Notes under the pieces: generated by a model | Database searches by the model: none | Told to the model about the DNA's origin: nothing | What the model saw: only the letters and a program-made list of their open reading frames with translations | Position numbers and translations under genes: made by a program | Source: Levilactobacillus andaensis | Lineage (GTDB): Bacteria; Bacillota; Bacilli; Lactobacillales; Lactobacillaceae | Assembly (NCBI RefSeq): GCF_016861695.1 | Contig: NZ_BOLP01000005.1 | Coordinates: forward strand, 62,001 to 126,000 | Length of the DNA: 64,000 nucleotides | Direction: 5' to 3' | In this document: piece after piece, positions 35,646 through 43,912 of the stretch | How positions within the stretch are numbered: the stretch's first letter is position 1 | Layout of the letters: each line of letters begins with the position of its first letter

Positions 35646-36485
35646 CTAGCGTAAAAATCGAATCAACAGTCGATCGACTTGAATGTTGTTATGCAACTTA
35701 CTATGTTGTGCGTTGGGGCCAACAATCTTTCGTTCCTGATAAGACTTCGCTCGACCGGAAACCAGATATCGCAACGATTGGGACGACGCATTGCTGACTG
35801 AACCGTCAGAATGTGAGCCATCATTTTTGTCACCATAAATATTCAACACCGCAATTTGATGCTTAGGATAAGTCTTACGCAACTGTAACAACGTTTTATA
35901 ATCAGTCTGCATCTTCTCAGGCTTGCCCTTGTGATCAAGTTTCATTCGATTAGGTTCATCGTTCATTCCCAAAATCCCATTGAAATGACCCGCAATATCA
36001 ACTTGTTTCTGGATTTTAGGTAACTTCGACGTGTTATCCAACAAGTAGTACATAATTGCCATATTCCCCATCGAATGACCAACCACGTTGAATTTTTTAA
36101 AATGATACTTCTGCTGAAGCTTCACGACGGTCGCCCTGGCCCACTGTCCCCACTGATGCGGATTCGAATTGTGGCTATCCTTGAAATCCACCTCTACGAT
36201 TGGATGGTAATCGCCCTCCCGAAACTGGCCCGCCATGGAAACCTTTCCCTGCTTTGAAACCGTTGCCCGCATAATCGTCTTCGTTAAGCCGGCATTCACC
36301 AGCGAATGGGCCATCTGCTCTTCAGCACGATAACTACTGCCCCACCCGTGGAAAAACAGCGTTGGCTCATATTTACTGGCGTTTGGTAGACTCGTTGTAG
36401 TTGACTGACGACTAGTTGTCCCACAAGCTGCGAGTCCTGAAACAAGTAATCCAATCCCCAGAAATAGTAACAATCTTCTTTTCAT
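35646..36485 (-). CDS. Lipoprotein alpha/beta hydrolase (DUF915 family)
   Basis: This encodes 279 residues from ATG 36485 after GGGGAG. The N-terminus is a lipoprotein signal: MKRRLLLFLGIGLLVSGLAA, then the lipobox Cys. The mature protein is an alpha/beta hydrolase with FFHGWGSSYRAE (oxyanion region) and the nucleophile elbow GHSMGN at about residues 137-142. DUF915 members are surface hydrolases of Gram-positive bacteria with unclear substrates. The gene is monocistronic, with hairpins on both sides. Confidence 0.88.
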   Translation of the reverse strand: MKRRLLLFLGIGLLVSGLAACGTTSRQSTTTSLPNASKYEPTLFFHGWGSSYRAEEQMAHSLVNAGLTKTIMRATVSKQGKVSMAGQFREGDYHPIVEVDFKDSHNSNPHQWGQWARATVVKLQQKYHFKKFNVVGHSMGNMAIMYYLLDNTSKLPKIQKQVDIAGHFNGILGMNDEPNRMKLDHKGKPEKMQTDYKTLLQLRKTYPKHQIAVLNIYGDKNDGSHSDGSVSNASSQSLRYLVSGRAKSYQERKIVGPNAQHSKLHNNIQVDRLLIRFLR

Positions 36486-36596
36486 ATCACATTTTCTCCC
36501 CGTTTGTAGCGACGAATTTTCGGCCACTTAGTTTATCGGCTAAGTATAAGCCTTGATGTGGACTCTAAGGCAAGTCTTATTTTCAATGACTACTTA

Positions 36597-36648
36597 AAAG
36601 AATCAGGTTCTGATTCAAGGTAAGCTGAATCAAAACCTGATTCTTTTA
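36597..36648. terminator. Bidirectional terminator
   Basis: Stem AAAAGAATCAGGTT with inner TGATTC pairs with GAATCA-AACCTGATTCTTTT. It follows the AbrB-type gene on the minus strand. Confidence 0.75.
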
Positions 36649-36679
36649 GCGAACAACCGCGTGCCTTCCCAATGAACCG

Positions 36680-36958
36680 TTACTCTTCGTGCATCCACTC
36701 ATCAAAATTTGGCGATTTTACAGGGTCATAGTGACCATCCTGCTCAACCGTCACTTGTTCAACTGGAATGTCAGCGATGAGCCTTTTCCAATCAGAACTG
36801 GACGGCAGTTTCTCAAGAATCAATCGCCCATCATTGCTCAACGTCATTCCTAGCTGGTCGCCGCTTGAAAGATGCATTCTTTTTCTAAAGTCCAACGGAA
36901 TAACCACGCGTCCCTTGCTGGAAACTTTGAGTGGCTTGTTGCCTCTTATCATAGTCAT
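36680..36958 (-). CDS. AbrB/SpoVT-type DNA-binding protein, no toxin partner
   Basis: This encodes 92 residues. The swapped-hairpin AbrB domain is VSSKGRVVIPLDFRKRMHL at about residues 11-29, with GDQLGMTL following. The C-terminal tail contains IPVEQV, GHYD and NFDEW, also found in the protein at 63057. Such tails usually bind a toxin, but the gene upstream is a TetR regulator and no toxin lies downstream. I chose ATG 36958, which is 6 bases after GAAGGA; the ATG at 36964 overlaps the TetR stop. Confidence 0.82.
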   Translation of the reverse strand: MTMIRGNKPLKVSSKGRVVIPLDFRKRMHLSSGDQLGMTLSNDGRLILEKLPSSSDWKRLIADIPVEQVTVEQDGHYDPVKSPNFDEWMHEE

Positions 36959-36960
36959 AA

Positions 36961-37572
36961 TCATCCTTCACTATTATTAAAAATAGTCCTTCCCCGTTCG
37001 GTTAGATAGGGATAAATCGCACTGATACTCAGAGCCGCCGTATCACTTGTTGGGTTAAACTCACGCTTAGGCGAATACCTTAGTTCCCACGCATAATCCA
37101 CTGTCAGCAACGCTAATATCAAGCAATCATACTGTTGGGATGAAATATCTTTACGAAAAACCCCAAACTTGACCATCTTAGCAAAACATTGTTGATAGGC
37201 CTGATATAACCGTTTGCGAAAAGCCTGTACTGATTTTCTAAGCGTTGGATTATCGCTGATAATGGCATCAAAATCCGCAAAAAAGAATCTATTGTGCGCC
37301 TTTAACTCTGCTGATTTATTAAAAATCATAATTAGCTCATTCAGGGCCGCCTCACCGGTCTCAGAAGAATCATCCGCAAAATTAATAAAGTCTAACTCGA
37401 TTTTTTTCTGGATGGCAATCAGTAAGTCTTCTTTATGATGAAAATGGTAGGTTAGGTTGCCAATCGTCGTTCCGGCTGCATCGGCAATATCGCGCAGAGA
37501 AATTACCGCATAGCCTTCCTTATTAAAAAGTGTGATTGCCGTCTCAACGATTCGTTCCTTGGTTTTACTCAT
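36961..37572 (-). CDS. TetR-family regulator
   Basis: This encodes 203 residues. The HTH is AVISLRDIADAAGTTIGNLT followed by YHFHHKEDLL (about residues 22-52). The ligand domain is helical. It is translationally linked to the AbrB-type gene (start within 3 bases of its stop), so the two regulators form an operon. The target is unknown; the divergent gene at 37680 is a candidate. Confidence 0.87.
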   Translation of the reverse strand: MSKTKERIVETAITLFNKEGYAVISLRDIADAAGTTIGNLTYHFHHKEDLLIAIQKKIELDFINFADDSSETGEAALNELIMIFNKSAELKAHNRFFFADFDAIISDNPTLRKSVQAFRKRLYQAYQQCFAKMVKFGVFRKDISSQQYDCLILALLTVDYAWELRYSPKREFNPTSDTAALSISAIYPYLTERGRTIFNNSEG

Positions 37573-37679
37573 TCATCGTTCACCCCATTTGTCCCAAGTA
37601 TAGCATATTCGAAGATACTTGACGCCGTTTCCAGTACGGTGTACTGTAAAAGACGTAACAACCATAGGAGATGCAAAAT

Positions 37680-37931
37680 ATGACCGAATATAAGTACGAT
37701 ACGCAATGTTTAATCGAGGGTCAAAATTTAGATGAAGATAAAATCAACGCCTATTTTCAACAGAATTTCGACGGGGATTCTCTCATTGCTGTTGGGGATG
37801 AAACGTTGATTAAGATTCATTTTCACACGAATAAGCCCTGGGAAGTACTTGAATACTGTGCTTCCTTAGGTGAGATGTTTGACGTTGTTGTAGAAGACAT
37901 GGACCGGCAATCGCGTGGCCTGAAGGGCTAG
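37680..37931 (+). CDS. Stand-alone FakA/YloV-like middle domain
   Basis: This encodes 83 residues. It resembles the middle domain of FakA/YloV (the fatty-acid kinase of Firmicutes): YDTQCLIEG at the start, GDSLIAVGDETLIKIHFHTN in the core, and PWEVLEYCASLGEMFDVVVE. In FakA this follows a DhaL-type kinase domain, absent here. ATG 37680 is 9 bases after AGGAG. It could modulate or compete with full-length FakA; this is inference. It is divergent from the TetR-AbrB pair. Confidence 0.75.
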   Translation: MTEYKYDTQCLIEGQNLDEDKINAYFQQNFDGDSLIAVGDETLIKIHFHTNKPWEVLEYCASLGEMFDVVVEDMDRQSRGLKG

Positions 37932-37952
37932 GCGGAATATTTACATGATAAT

Positions 37953-37988
37953 AAAAAGGCTAGAATCTTCGAGATTCTGGTCTTTTTA
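37953..37988 (+). terminator. Terminator of the FakA-like gene
   Basis: Stem AAAAAGGCTAGAATC/GATTCTGGTCTTTTT with TTCGA loop; it can also serve the converging minus-strand gene. Confidence 0.85.
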
Positions 37989-38011
37989 AGTCAAATCCTT
38001 TAAGTTTAAGC

Positions 38012-39304
38012 TTACATCACCGCCGGGTCTGCTCGGTGCCAGTAAAAGTATGCCAACGTCCCCAAACTAAAGACCACTGCGATTCCAGCCAAAATCCAGC
38101 TAATCCCCGCAATCGAACCGCCAAGTGAAATTGTATGCCGCAAACCAGCCATTGCAACGGTCATCGGCAAGTACGGATGAACGGCCCGGTAGAACGGATT
38201 GGTCAGTTCAATCGGATACGTCCCTCCAGAGGCCCCAATCTGAAATAGCATGAACAGCAGCATCAACCACGCCCCCGTTAGGCCAAACCACAACCGGAAA
38301 CAGGTCACCAGACTGAAGAATGCCAACACAACAAGCAAGCTTAACAGGTACGTTTCGCCCGGTTCCAGTGGCCGTAAGCCAATGATGTAACGCACGCCCA
38401 GCCACATGAAGGACGCCGCTAACACCACAAATCCCCAGAGAAATCCCATTTTATCCAGCCAAGCCAGCGCAAAGTTGCGGTATTCCCCGTGACGCTTGCG
38501 AGCGTCATAAATAATGTTAAGTGTAATGCAACCCACGAATAGCGAAATCGCCATAAAGTATGGGGCCATGCCCGTTCCGTTGTTGGCAACGGCCACCACG
38601 TCATGCTGCGTCAACTTTACGGGCATCGCCAACTGCTTCAACTGATCTGCCCGCCGAACCTCGCTGAGTTGTTCACCACCCTTGGTCAAACCGGCCACAA
38701 TTTTCTGCGTTGCCGCGGCAACCTGGGCTGCTGGTAAACCGACTGTGCTGGCGTGTTGCAGCTGACCTAACTGCTTGGCCGTCAACGTTAACTGTTTTCC
38801 CACCGTAAGCGCCGCGTTCTGGCTAGCCTGTAATTCGGCTTGAACCGCTGCTTGGTTAAGCGTTGTCTGCAGTTTTTGCATCACGGTCGCTCCCATTTTT
38901 GAAGCCACCGTGCTCTGACCCGCATTGGTGTCATAGGTCACCTTTAGTTGCTTCGGTGTCGTTGCCAAATGACTCAGGGTTTGCGATGCGTTGGCTGGAA
39001 TCTTCAAGACCAGAAATAGCCGACCGTCCTTCAACTCCCGCCGAGCCTTCGCCGCGCTCATCCGATGAAACTGGAGCGACTTGTCGTTGACCAACTTCCG
39101 CGACACCGTCCGCCCCCAGGCCAATGTGCGCGTAGGTCTATCTTGATCGACCACCGCCATTGGCAGGTGATGGAGCTCACCGTACGGATTCCAAACGGAC
39201 GCCAAAAACAAGCTCGCATAAAACAGCGGAATCACTAAAATGCCTAGTAAGATTCGCCAAACTGCTGGATGATGCTTGAGATAGGACCATTCATGAGATT
39301 TCAT
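38012..39304 (-). CDS. YhgE/Pip-like membrane protein (ABC-2 permease type)
   Basis: This encodes 430 residues. An N-terminal membrane helix (about 17-37) is followed by NPYGELHHLPMAVVDQD, typical of YhgE/Pip proteins, then a 180-residue outer region with Ala/Gln-rich helices, and five to six C-terminal helices (about 240-425). Such proteins act as exporters or phage-infection receptors in lactic acid bacteria. A TetR gene lies upstream on the same strand, with a candidate operator between. Confidence 0.85.
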   Translation of the reverse strand: MKSHEWSYLKHHPAVWRILLGILVIPLFYASLFLASVWNPYGELHHLPMAVVDQDRPTRTLAWGRTVSRKLVNDKSLQFHRMSAAKARRELKDGRLFLVLKIPANASQTLSHLATTPKQLKVTYDTNAGQSTVASKMGATVMQKLQTTLNQAAVQAELQASQNAALTVGKQLTLTAKQLGQLQHASTVGLPAAQVAAATQKIVAGLTKGGEQLSEVRRADQLKQLAMPVKLTQHDVVAVANNGTGMAPYFMAISLFVGCITLNIIYDARKRHGEYRNFALAWLDKMGFLWGFVVLAASFMWLGVRYIIGLRPLEPGETYLLSLLVVLAFFSLVTCFRLWFGLTGAWLMLLFMLFQIGASGGTYPIELTNPFYRAVHPYLPMTVAMAGLRHTISLGGSIAGISWILAGIAVVFSLGTLAYFYWHRADPAVM

Positions 39305-39330
39305 ATTCTCTCCCCCTTGCTTTACCGAAC

Positions 39331-39347
39331 GAACGAATCATTCATTC
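39331..39347. promoter_or_regulatory. Candidate TetR operator before the YhgE-like gene
   Basis: Near-palindrome GAACGAAT-C-ATTCATTC, arms matching at 7 of 8 positions. It lies 27 bases upstream of the gene start at 39304. Confidence 0.55.
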
Positions 39348-39436
39348 GATTGCCACCCAGTCTAAACACTCCCGCCCAAAACACAATTTTTGGCAGCCAT
39401 TTCATGGGTCTTCGACCGGTCAGCTAATTAAGGGGC

Positions 39437-40078
39437 TCACTGATAGCTACGCCGCAACATCTCTCGGACAACGGTCAACATTTGCTCATCATCATTGCGG
39501 GCCATCTCCGTTTCAAAGCTGTCGTAGCGCTTGTGAGCGCACCACCAGAACACGAGATCGACCACGACTACCCCGTTGCGTTGCGGATCGTTCAAGTCCG
39601 GTTGATGTTCCTGCAGAAAATTGCCCACGTGTTGATAGATTGCCTGGCGCTGCTGGCGATACAGTGCGGTCAGCGCCGGATTCACCGTTGGATTATGCTC
39701 GAGGATCAAGAAGTAACGCCCATACCGTTTAAACGCTGTAAACAAGGCCGTTAATAGCTGGTCAAAACTAGTCGTCTGCTGTCCAGCTAGTTGATGATTC
39801 CAATCACTATATGCGGCTTCCGTCCGCCGTACCAGCTCTCGTGGATCAACCGGTTGTAAAGGATAGGTCGACCACGATGTACTCTCGGTTGTCGGCAAGG
39901 TCGTCAAAAACACGTAGTCCAAGAGGGCCTCCTTGCCACTAAACAGTCGGTACAATGTCCCCACCGCAACGTGCGCCCGCTGCGCAATCATTTGCATCTG
40001 TGTTTCATGATACCCTGGTTGAATGAACAATTCACTCGCCGCCGCGTAAATCCGCTGCAATTTTTCTTCATCGGTCAT
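39437..40078 (-). CDS. TetR-family regulator
   Basis: This encodes 213 residues from ATG 40078; GGAGAGGAG lies upstream and a longer reading from 40105 lacks a site. The HTH is TQMQMIAQRAHVAVGTLYRL and FSGKEALLDYVF (about residues 24-56). It precedes the YhgE-like gene on the same strand and probably controls it. Confidence 0.87.
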   Translation of the reverse strand: MTDEEKLQRIYAAASELFIQPGYHETQMQMIAQRAHVAVGTLYRLFSGKEALLDYVFLTTLPTTESTSWSTYPLQPVDPRELVRRTEAAYSDWNHQLAGQQTTSFDQLLTALFTAFKRYGRYFLILEHNPTVNPALTALYRQQRQAIYQHVGNFLQEHQPDLNDPQRNGVVVVDLVFWWCAHKRYDSFETEMARNDDEQMLTVVREMLRRSYQ

Positions 40079-40187
40079 GGATGACCAACTCCTCTCCACC
40101 TCCATTAAACCTTAAATAGTGGCGAAGTGCCGAGTTGACCATGTGACTGGGTCAATCACCTTACTAACGATTGGTTGTAGATAACAA

Positions 40188-40233
40188 AAAGGACAGTCAG
40201 AGCAAAATAGGCCTCTTTGCTTTGACTGTCCTT
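40188..40233 (-). terminator. Terminator downstream of the Abi locus
   Basis: Minus-strand stem AAAGGACAGTCAAAGCAAA with near-perfect complement, 9-base loop, and TTTTTG after it. It ends any transcript running out of the Abi gene and its small RNA. Confidence 0.75.
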
Positions 40234-40315
40234 TGAAACTAAAAATAGGTGTCCAAAAAGTAAGGACCGCAGTTTGATTGCAATCAGATCTTATCTAAAA
40301 CCAAATTTTTTGTAT

Positions 40316-40386
40316 AAAAAAATGGGCGAAAGCAAACGCAATCTCCCATTTCAAGTGTGGTCCGAAAACACACACCTCAATTAGTA
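40316..40386 (-). ncRNA. Candidate small RNA partner of the Abi_2 protein
   Basis: Transcription is predicted from about 40385 down to a T-run at 40322-40316, about 70 bases. A near-consensus promoter lies just upstream. The RNA would contain a 7-bp stem AGGTGTG/CACACTT with an 11-base loop, then a terminator stem AAATGGG/CCCATTT followed by TTTTTTT. No open frame with a ribosome site exists. It begins about 37 bases after the Abi stop, on the same strand. Some Abi_2-type HEPN toxins are, to my recollection, paired with a small antitoxic RNA; here that role is inferred from position only. Confidence 0.65.
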
Positions 40387-40391
40387 ATTAA

Positions 40392-40420
40392 AGTATAGAT
40401 GATTATCCATCTCTTGTAAA
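40392..40420 (-). promoter_or_regulatory. Strong promoter for the Abi-linked small RNA
   Basis: Minus strand: TTTACA (40420-40415), spacer of exactly 17 bases, TATACT (40397-40392). The -35 box starts two bases after the Abi stop codon. The spacer holds the short inverted repeat AGATG/CATCT, possibly an operator. Confidence 0.8.
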
Positions 40421-40422
40421 GA

Positions 40423-41445
40423 CTATTGATTTGAAATAAATCGACTCATGCCCTCAATTTTATTAAAAACATCGGTGCCAATTGTTGAATCGAAAATGCT
40501 TTGTCCAACTTGACTTTTAAACTGACGAACTACTTCATTAAACCTTCGAACCAAGGCATTTGTATCAGTCTTTGAAATTCCAAGACTTACTTGATAGTAA
40601 ACAATTAGGATCAGATAATCCACAACTGTATCAAACTTAATATTATCAATTGTCAGCTTATTTTCCAACTGCTGAGCAACTACCCTTTTTACGCCTGTCT
40701 CCTTGAAACGACAATCAAAGACAATATGGTTATGAGCAATTGCATTCCTCAAGTCTTTCAAAATAAAAACATGTCTTGCAATCATTACACCCGATGTGTC
40801 TATAGCAATATCTTTAATTCCAAGAGCTTCTTCTAACTTTAAGCGTGATTCTGTATTCAAGCAATTCAAAAACATACCGAATTCACCGAACGATATCAGT
40901 TCAAATATAGCCCATAATGGTAGCGGTTGTCCATATTTCAAGTAATGCTGAACAATATTATTTTGATATTTTCTAGCAATTGCTTCGTCAAAAGATTTCT
41001 TCAAGTCGAACCGTTGCTTTATGCTCTTTTGTACTTTACTATTCGCATTGTTACTTACATTACCATTTGGACTATTCTTACGGTTAAGCTCCTGAATGTC
41101 TTTATACTGCGTTAGTTGCGTCTTATAAACCGACTCAAAATCTGTATCACTCTCAGCAACAATGATTGCAATTGTATAATTTTTCAGAGTTGTTTCCAAT
41201 TGCATCATTGGTCCATAGAATACCGACTTTAATTCATTATCAAATTGGTAAATGTGCTTTATTTCCTGAAAATCGTTTAACACAAATTCATGCTGAACGT
41301 CCTTATTGAATTTATATGCTTTATAGCCATGAAAATAACCCATTCGTAAAAGGTTCTTCTTATCATTTGCACCATAAATTTCTATATGATGGTTATCACG
41401 AATATGTCTCATCAAGCTATTCGTGCTCTTCCCTTTTTTTGGCAT
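40423..41445 (-). CDS. Abi_2 (AbiD/AbiF-type) abortive infection HEPN protein
   Basis: This encodes 340 residues. Family features are LMRHIRDNHHIEIYG at the start, LLRMGYFHGYKAYKF, FDNELKSVFYGPMMQLETTL, and GQPLPLWAIFELISFGEFG. The HEPN RNase motif R-x4-H is RNAIAH at residues 233-238, preceded by LKDL. The gene is clearly AT-rich compared with its neighbours, a sign of transfer. TATAAT lies about 30 bases before the ATG. Such proteins stop phage growth by RNA cleavage on infection. A candidate partner RNA follows. Confidence 0.88.
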   Translation of the reverse strand: MPKKGKSTNSLMRHIRDNHHIEIYGANDKKNLLRMGYFHGYKAYKFNKDVQHEFVLNDFQEIKHIYQFDNELKSVFYGPMMQLETTLKNYTIAIIVAESDTDFESVYKTQLTQYKDIQELNRKNSPNGNVSNNANSKVQKSIKQRFDLKKSFDEAIARKYQNNIVQHYLKYGQPLPLWAIFELISFGEFGMFLNCLNTESRLKLEEALGIKDIAIDTSGVMIARHVFILKDLRNAIAHNHIVFDCRFKETGVKRVVAQQLENKLTIDNIKFDTVVDYLILIVYYQVSLGISKTDTNALVRRFNEVVRQFKSQVGQSIFDSTIGTDVFNKIEGMSRFISNQ

Positions 41446-41475
41446 TTAATTCTCCGATGTATTTAATTTACTCTA

Positions 41476-41481
41476 ATTATA
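41476..41481 (-). promoter_or_regulatory. -10 element of the Abi gene
   Basis: A perfect TATAAT on the minus strand, 30 bases before the start codon. No good -35 box at 17 bases is seen, so activity may be low or activator-dependent. Confidence 0.55.
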
Positions 41482-41545
41482 CGCTTAAACAGCTCAGCTT
41501 GAGTAATGAATATCGACACCATATCTTTTAAAAAAATGATAATAC

Positions 41546-41579
41546 GAAAAACTGTTATGACCAATTAGCCATAACAGTC
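41546..41579 (-). terminator. Terminator after the MFS gene
   Basis: Minus strand: ACTGTTATGG, a 9-base loop, CATAACAGT, then TTTTTC. It shields the Abi gene from MFS transcription. Confidence 0.8.
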
Positions 41580-41687
41580 GTTTCTAACAACTTACTTTGA
41601 GTTTCCTAATTACTTACCTTCTGCTCAGTAGCTTTCCTTATTAAGTAAATACAACCTATTTGGCAAATAATCTCAAATCAGAATGGC

Positions 41688-43052
41688 TTACCGTTTTACA
41701 TTCGGTACCTTGTCAGTACGTAAATGTCCTGACCATACCAATCCCAGCAACGATAGCACCGCACTCCCCATCATCGCTGCCTGAAAACCACTGATAAACC
41801 CGTTGCCATGAAACTGATAAAAGATCATAACAGCAATGGTTGTCCCCAGCGCCCCACCGAGCAATCGAAAGACATTATAGATACCGGACGCCTTGCCAAT
41901 CATCACCCTTGGAACCGCGCCGAGCACCGCTTTTTGTAGAGCTGGCCCAGCCATTGATAATCCAATTCCAGACAGCATTAGCGGTAAAACCAACCACGCA
42001 TAGCTCTGGTGAACGAACCACGCGATCAATAAGTAACCCACACCTTGCAACAACAATCCCAACGTGGCGACCCATCGTTCCCCAAATCGATCGACCGCTC
42101 GACCCGCAAATGGGGCCACGACAACCAACGTTCCCGTCCAGGGTAAGAGCTCCAGGCCCGCCGTTAATGCCGTAGCGTGCTGACTAGCCTGGAAATACTG
42201 TGGTAGGAAGAACACGACCCCATACATGGACCCATAGAGACAAGCCGTGGCGAGGTTGCCACCAGTAAAAGCTCTTGCTCGAAAGAAACTGAGATCAATC
42301 ATCGGCAACTCCGCATGTGCCTGGCGAACAATGAACCAACCGGCGCTCCCAATGCTCAGCAAGCCAATTGGCAACGCCCAGCCTAACTGGCCGCCATCGG
42401 TCGTTGCCGATAGTGCCCAGACGGTTCCCGCCATGGCAACGATAATTAACAGGCTATCCCCGAGGTTGATGGGGTCACTTTGACCATGGCTTTCTGGCAA
42501 ATAACGCCGCGATAACAGAACGGCCAAAATGCCAACCGGCACGTTGATCCAGAAAATCCATTGCCAAGTCAACCGAGCCACAATGAAGCCGCCCAACGAG
42601 GGGCCGACAATTAAAGCCAGTCCGCCGATACCACTCCAAATTCCCAGAGCACGGCCTCGTTGCCTAGCCGGTAAAGCATTGGTGAGGATGGCCATTGACA
42701 TGGGGGTCATGACTGACGCCCCGATGCCTTCAATGATTCGGGCTAAGATCAACCAATTGATATTCGGCGCCAGTGCACAGAATACTGAGCCCATTGTAAA
42801 AATTAAGATTCCCCAATTGTAGATTCGCCGACGCCCCCAACGTTCCCCTAACGAGACACCGACCAATAGAACCGCAGCAATCGTGATATTGTAAGCGTTC
42901 AGCGCCCACTGTAACGTGCCAACCGAAATCTGAAATTCGGTGCGAATCGCGGTGGCCGCCGTGGTGACGATCATCGCATCCATCATGGCCATAAAAAATC
43001 CCAACGATGTCAGTACCAGTACCCACCCCGATTTGATCTTTTCCCCTGTCAT
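41688..43052 (-). CDS. DHA2-family MFS transporter
   Basis: This encodes 454 residues. ATG 43052 follows GGAGA; a longer frame to 43178 has no site. Motif A is GERWGRRRIYNWG and motif C-like GLALIVGPSLGGF. About 13-14 membrane helices are seen. The ArsR gene starts upstream and may repress it. The last third is duplicated as a decayed copy at about 46310-46563. Confidence 0.9.
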   Translation of the reverse strand: MTGEKIKSGWVLVLTSLGFFMAMMDAMIVTTAATAIRTEFQISVGTLQWALNAYNITIAAVLLVGVSLGERWGRRRIYNWGILIFTMGSVFCALAPNINWLILARIIEGIGASVMTPMSMAILTNALPARQRGRALGIWSGIGGLALIVGPSLGGFIVARLTWQWIFWINVPVGILAVLLSRRYLPESHGQSDPINLGDSLLIIVAMAGTVWALSATTDGGQLGWALPIGLLSIGSAGWFIVRQAHAELPMIDLSFFRARAFTGGNLATACLYGSMYGVVFFLPQYFQASQHATALTAGLELLPWTGTLVVVAPFAGRAVDRFGERWVATLGLLLQGVGYLLIAWFVHQSYAWLVLPLMLSGIGLSMAGPALQKAVLGAVPRVMIGKASGIYNVFRLLGGALGTTIAVMIFYQFHGNGFISGFQAAMMGSAVLSLLGLVWSGHLRTDKVPNVKR

Positions 43053-43190
43053 GTTCTCCGTCTCCCTAATGTCAAAATATAGTTCAAATGTTTTTGAACT
43101 ATGTAAACATACCATGGCTACCAATCGCTGACAAGCGGCAAAACAAAAAAGAGAAGATCCTGATGATCTCCTCCCCATTGGTCTAATGAC

Positions 43191-43478
43191 CTATAAGTTT
43201 TGCCAGAAATGGGTTAGGTACTGGTCAACCGTCGACCGGTCTAAACTCACATACTTTTCACGGGCCACCTTGTGCGTGGTGATCAGTCCCGCCTCCTGCA
43301 AAATTTTAAAATGATACGACCCGGACGTCTTGCTAATGTGCATAACCTGACCAATTTCACCACAGGAGACTTCATGGTCCAATTGATTCAGATACCGGAT
43401 GATCTCCAGTCGAATTGGATCAGCCAGAGCCTTGAAAACCTTAATTTCAGCTTCAGTTGTCTGTGTTTGCTGTGTCAT
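43191..43478 (-). CDS. ArsR-family winged-helix regulator
   Basis: This encodes 95 residues from ATG 43478, just after AAGGGAT; an in-frame start at 43508 lacks a site. The winged HTH contains KALADPIRLEIIRYL, CGEIGQVMHISKTSGSYHFK and LITTHKVAREKYVSL. There is no CxC metal site, so it is probably not metal-sensing. It lies upstream of the MFS gene on the same strand. Confidence 0.88.
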   Translation of the reverse strand: MTQQTQTTEAEIKVFKALADPIRLEIIRYLNQLDHEVSCGEIGQVMHISKTSGSYHFKILQEAGLITTHKVAREKYVSLDRSTVDQYLTHFWQNL

Positions 43479-43504
43479 ATCCCTTATCCTATCAGAATTA
43501 TTTT

Positions 43505-43900
43505 TCACGACTTATGTTTCGCACGTTGCTTCAACGCCTGATTGATCTGGCTGACACGGAGGTGCTGGTCTAGCATGACGACGACCCACACAATGACGTA
43601 GATCAAGACAAACTCAATCCAAAAGGCGAGGCCAATCGACCAGTTATTATACACCATCAGGAGTAAGATCAACGCCGCCGTTCCGACCAAATGAATGGCA
43701 AACGCCAATGGCCAGGCCACCTCTTCATGATCACTATCGAAGATGAGGCTGAGAACGCCAATTGCCCCACTCGCTAGAAATAGACTGACAACGACTTTAG
43801 ACGATACGGTGTCGGGCGCCACATGAAATGCAATCAGCAGGAGGTAGGCAACGGCACCATAACTCACACCTCTGATAGCGTACCTGAGTATTTTAGTCAT
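43505..43900 (-). CDS. DUF3021-like four-helix membrane protein
   Basis: This encodes 131 residues with four membrane helices (about 9-28, 34-52, 62-83, 90-112) and a basic C-terminal tail. AAGGAGGGG precedes the ATG. It directly follows a LytTR regulator gene, the standard partner of DUF3021 proteins in Firmicutes, where the membrane protein controls the LytTR factor. The family call rests on topology and context. Confidence 0.75.
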   Translation of the reverse strand: MTKILRYAIRGVSYGAVAYLLLIAFHVAPDTVSSKVVVSLFLASGAIGVLSLIFDSDHEEVAWPLAFAIHLVGTAALILLLMVYNNWSIGLAFWIEFVLIYVIVWVVVMLDQHLRVSQINQALKQRAKHKS

Positions 43901-43912
43901 AGCTTCCCCTCC

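Noticed and set aside
40240-40312. Insertion-sequence end (GGTGTCCAAAAAGTAAGGACC)
   Set aside because: The sequence recalls IS ends but there is no second end or transposase fragment nearby; it is too little to call.
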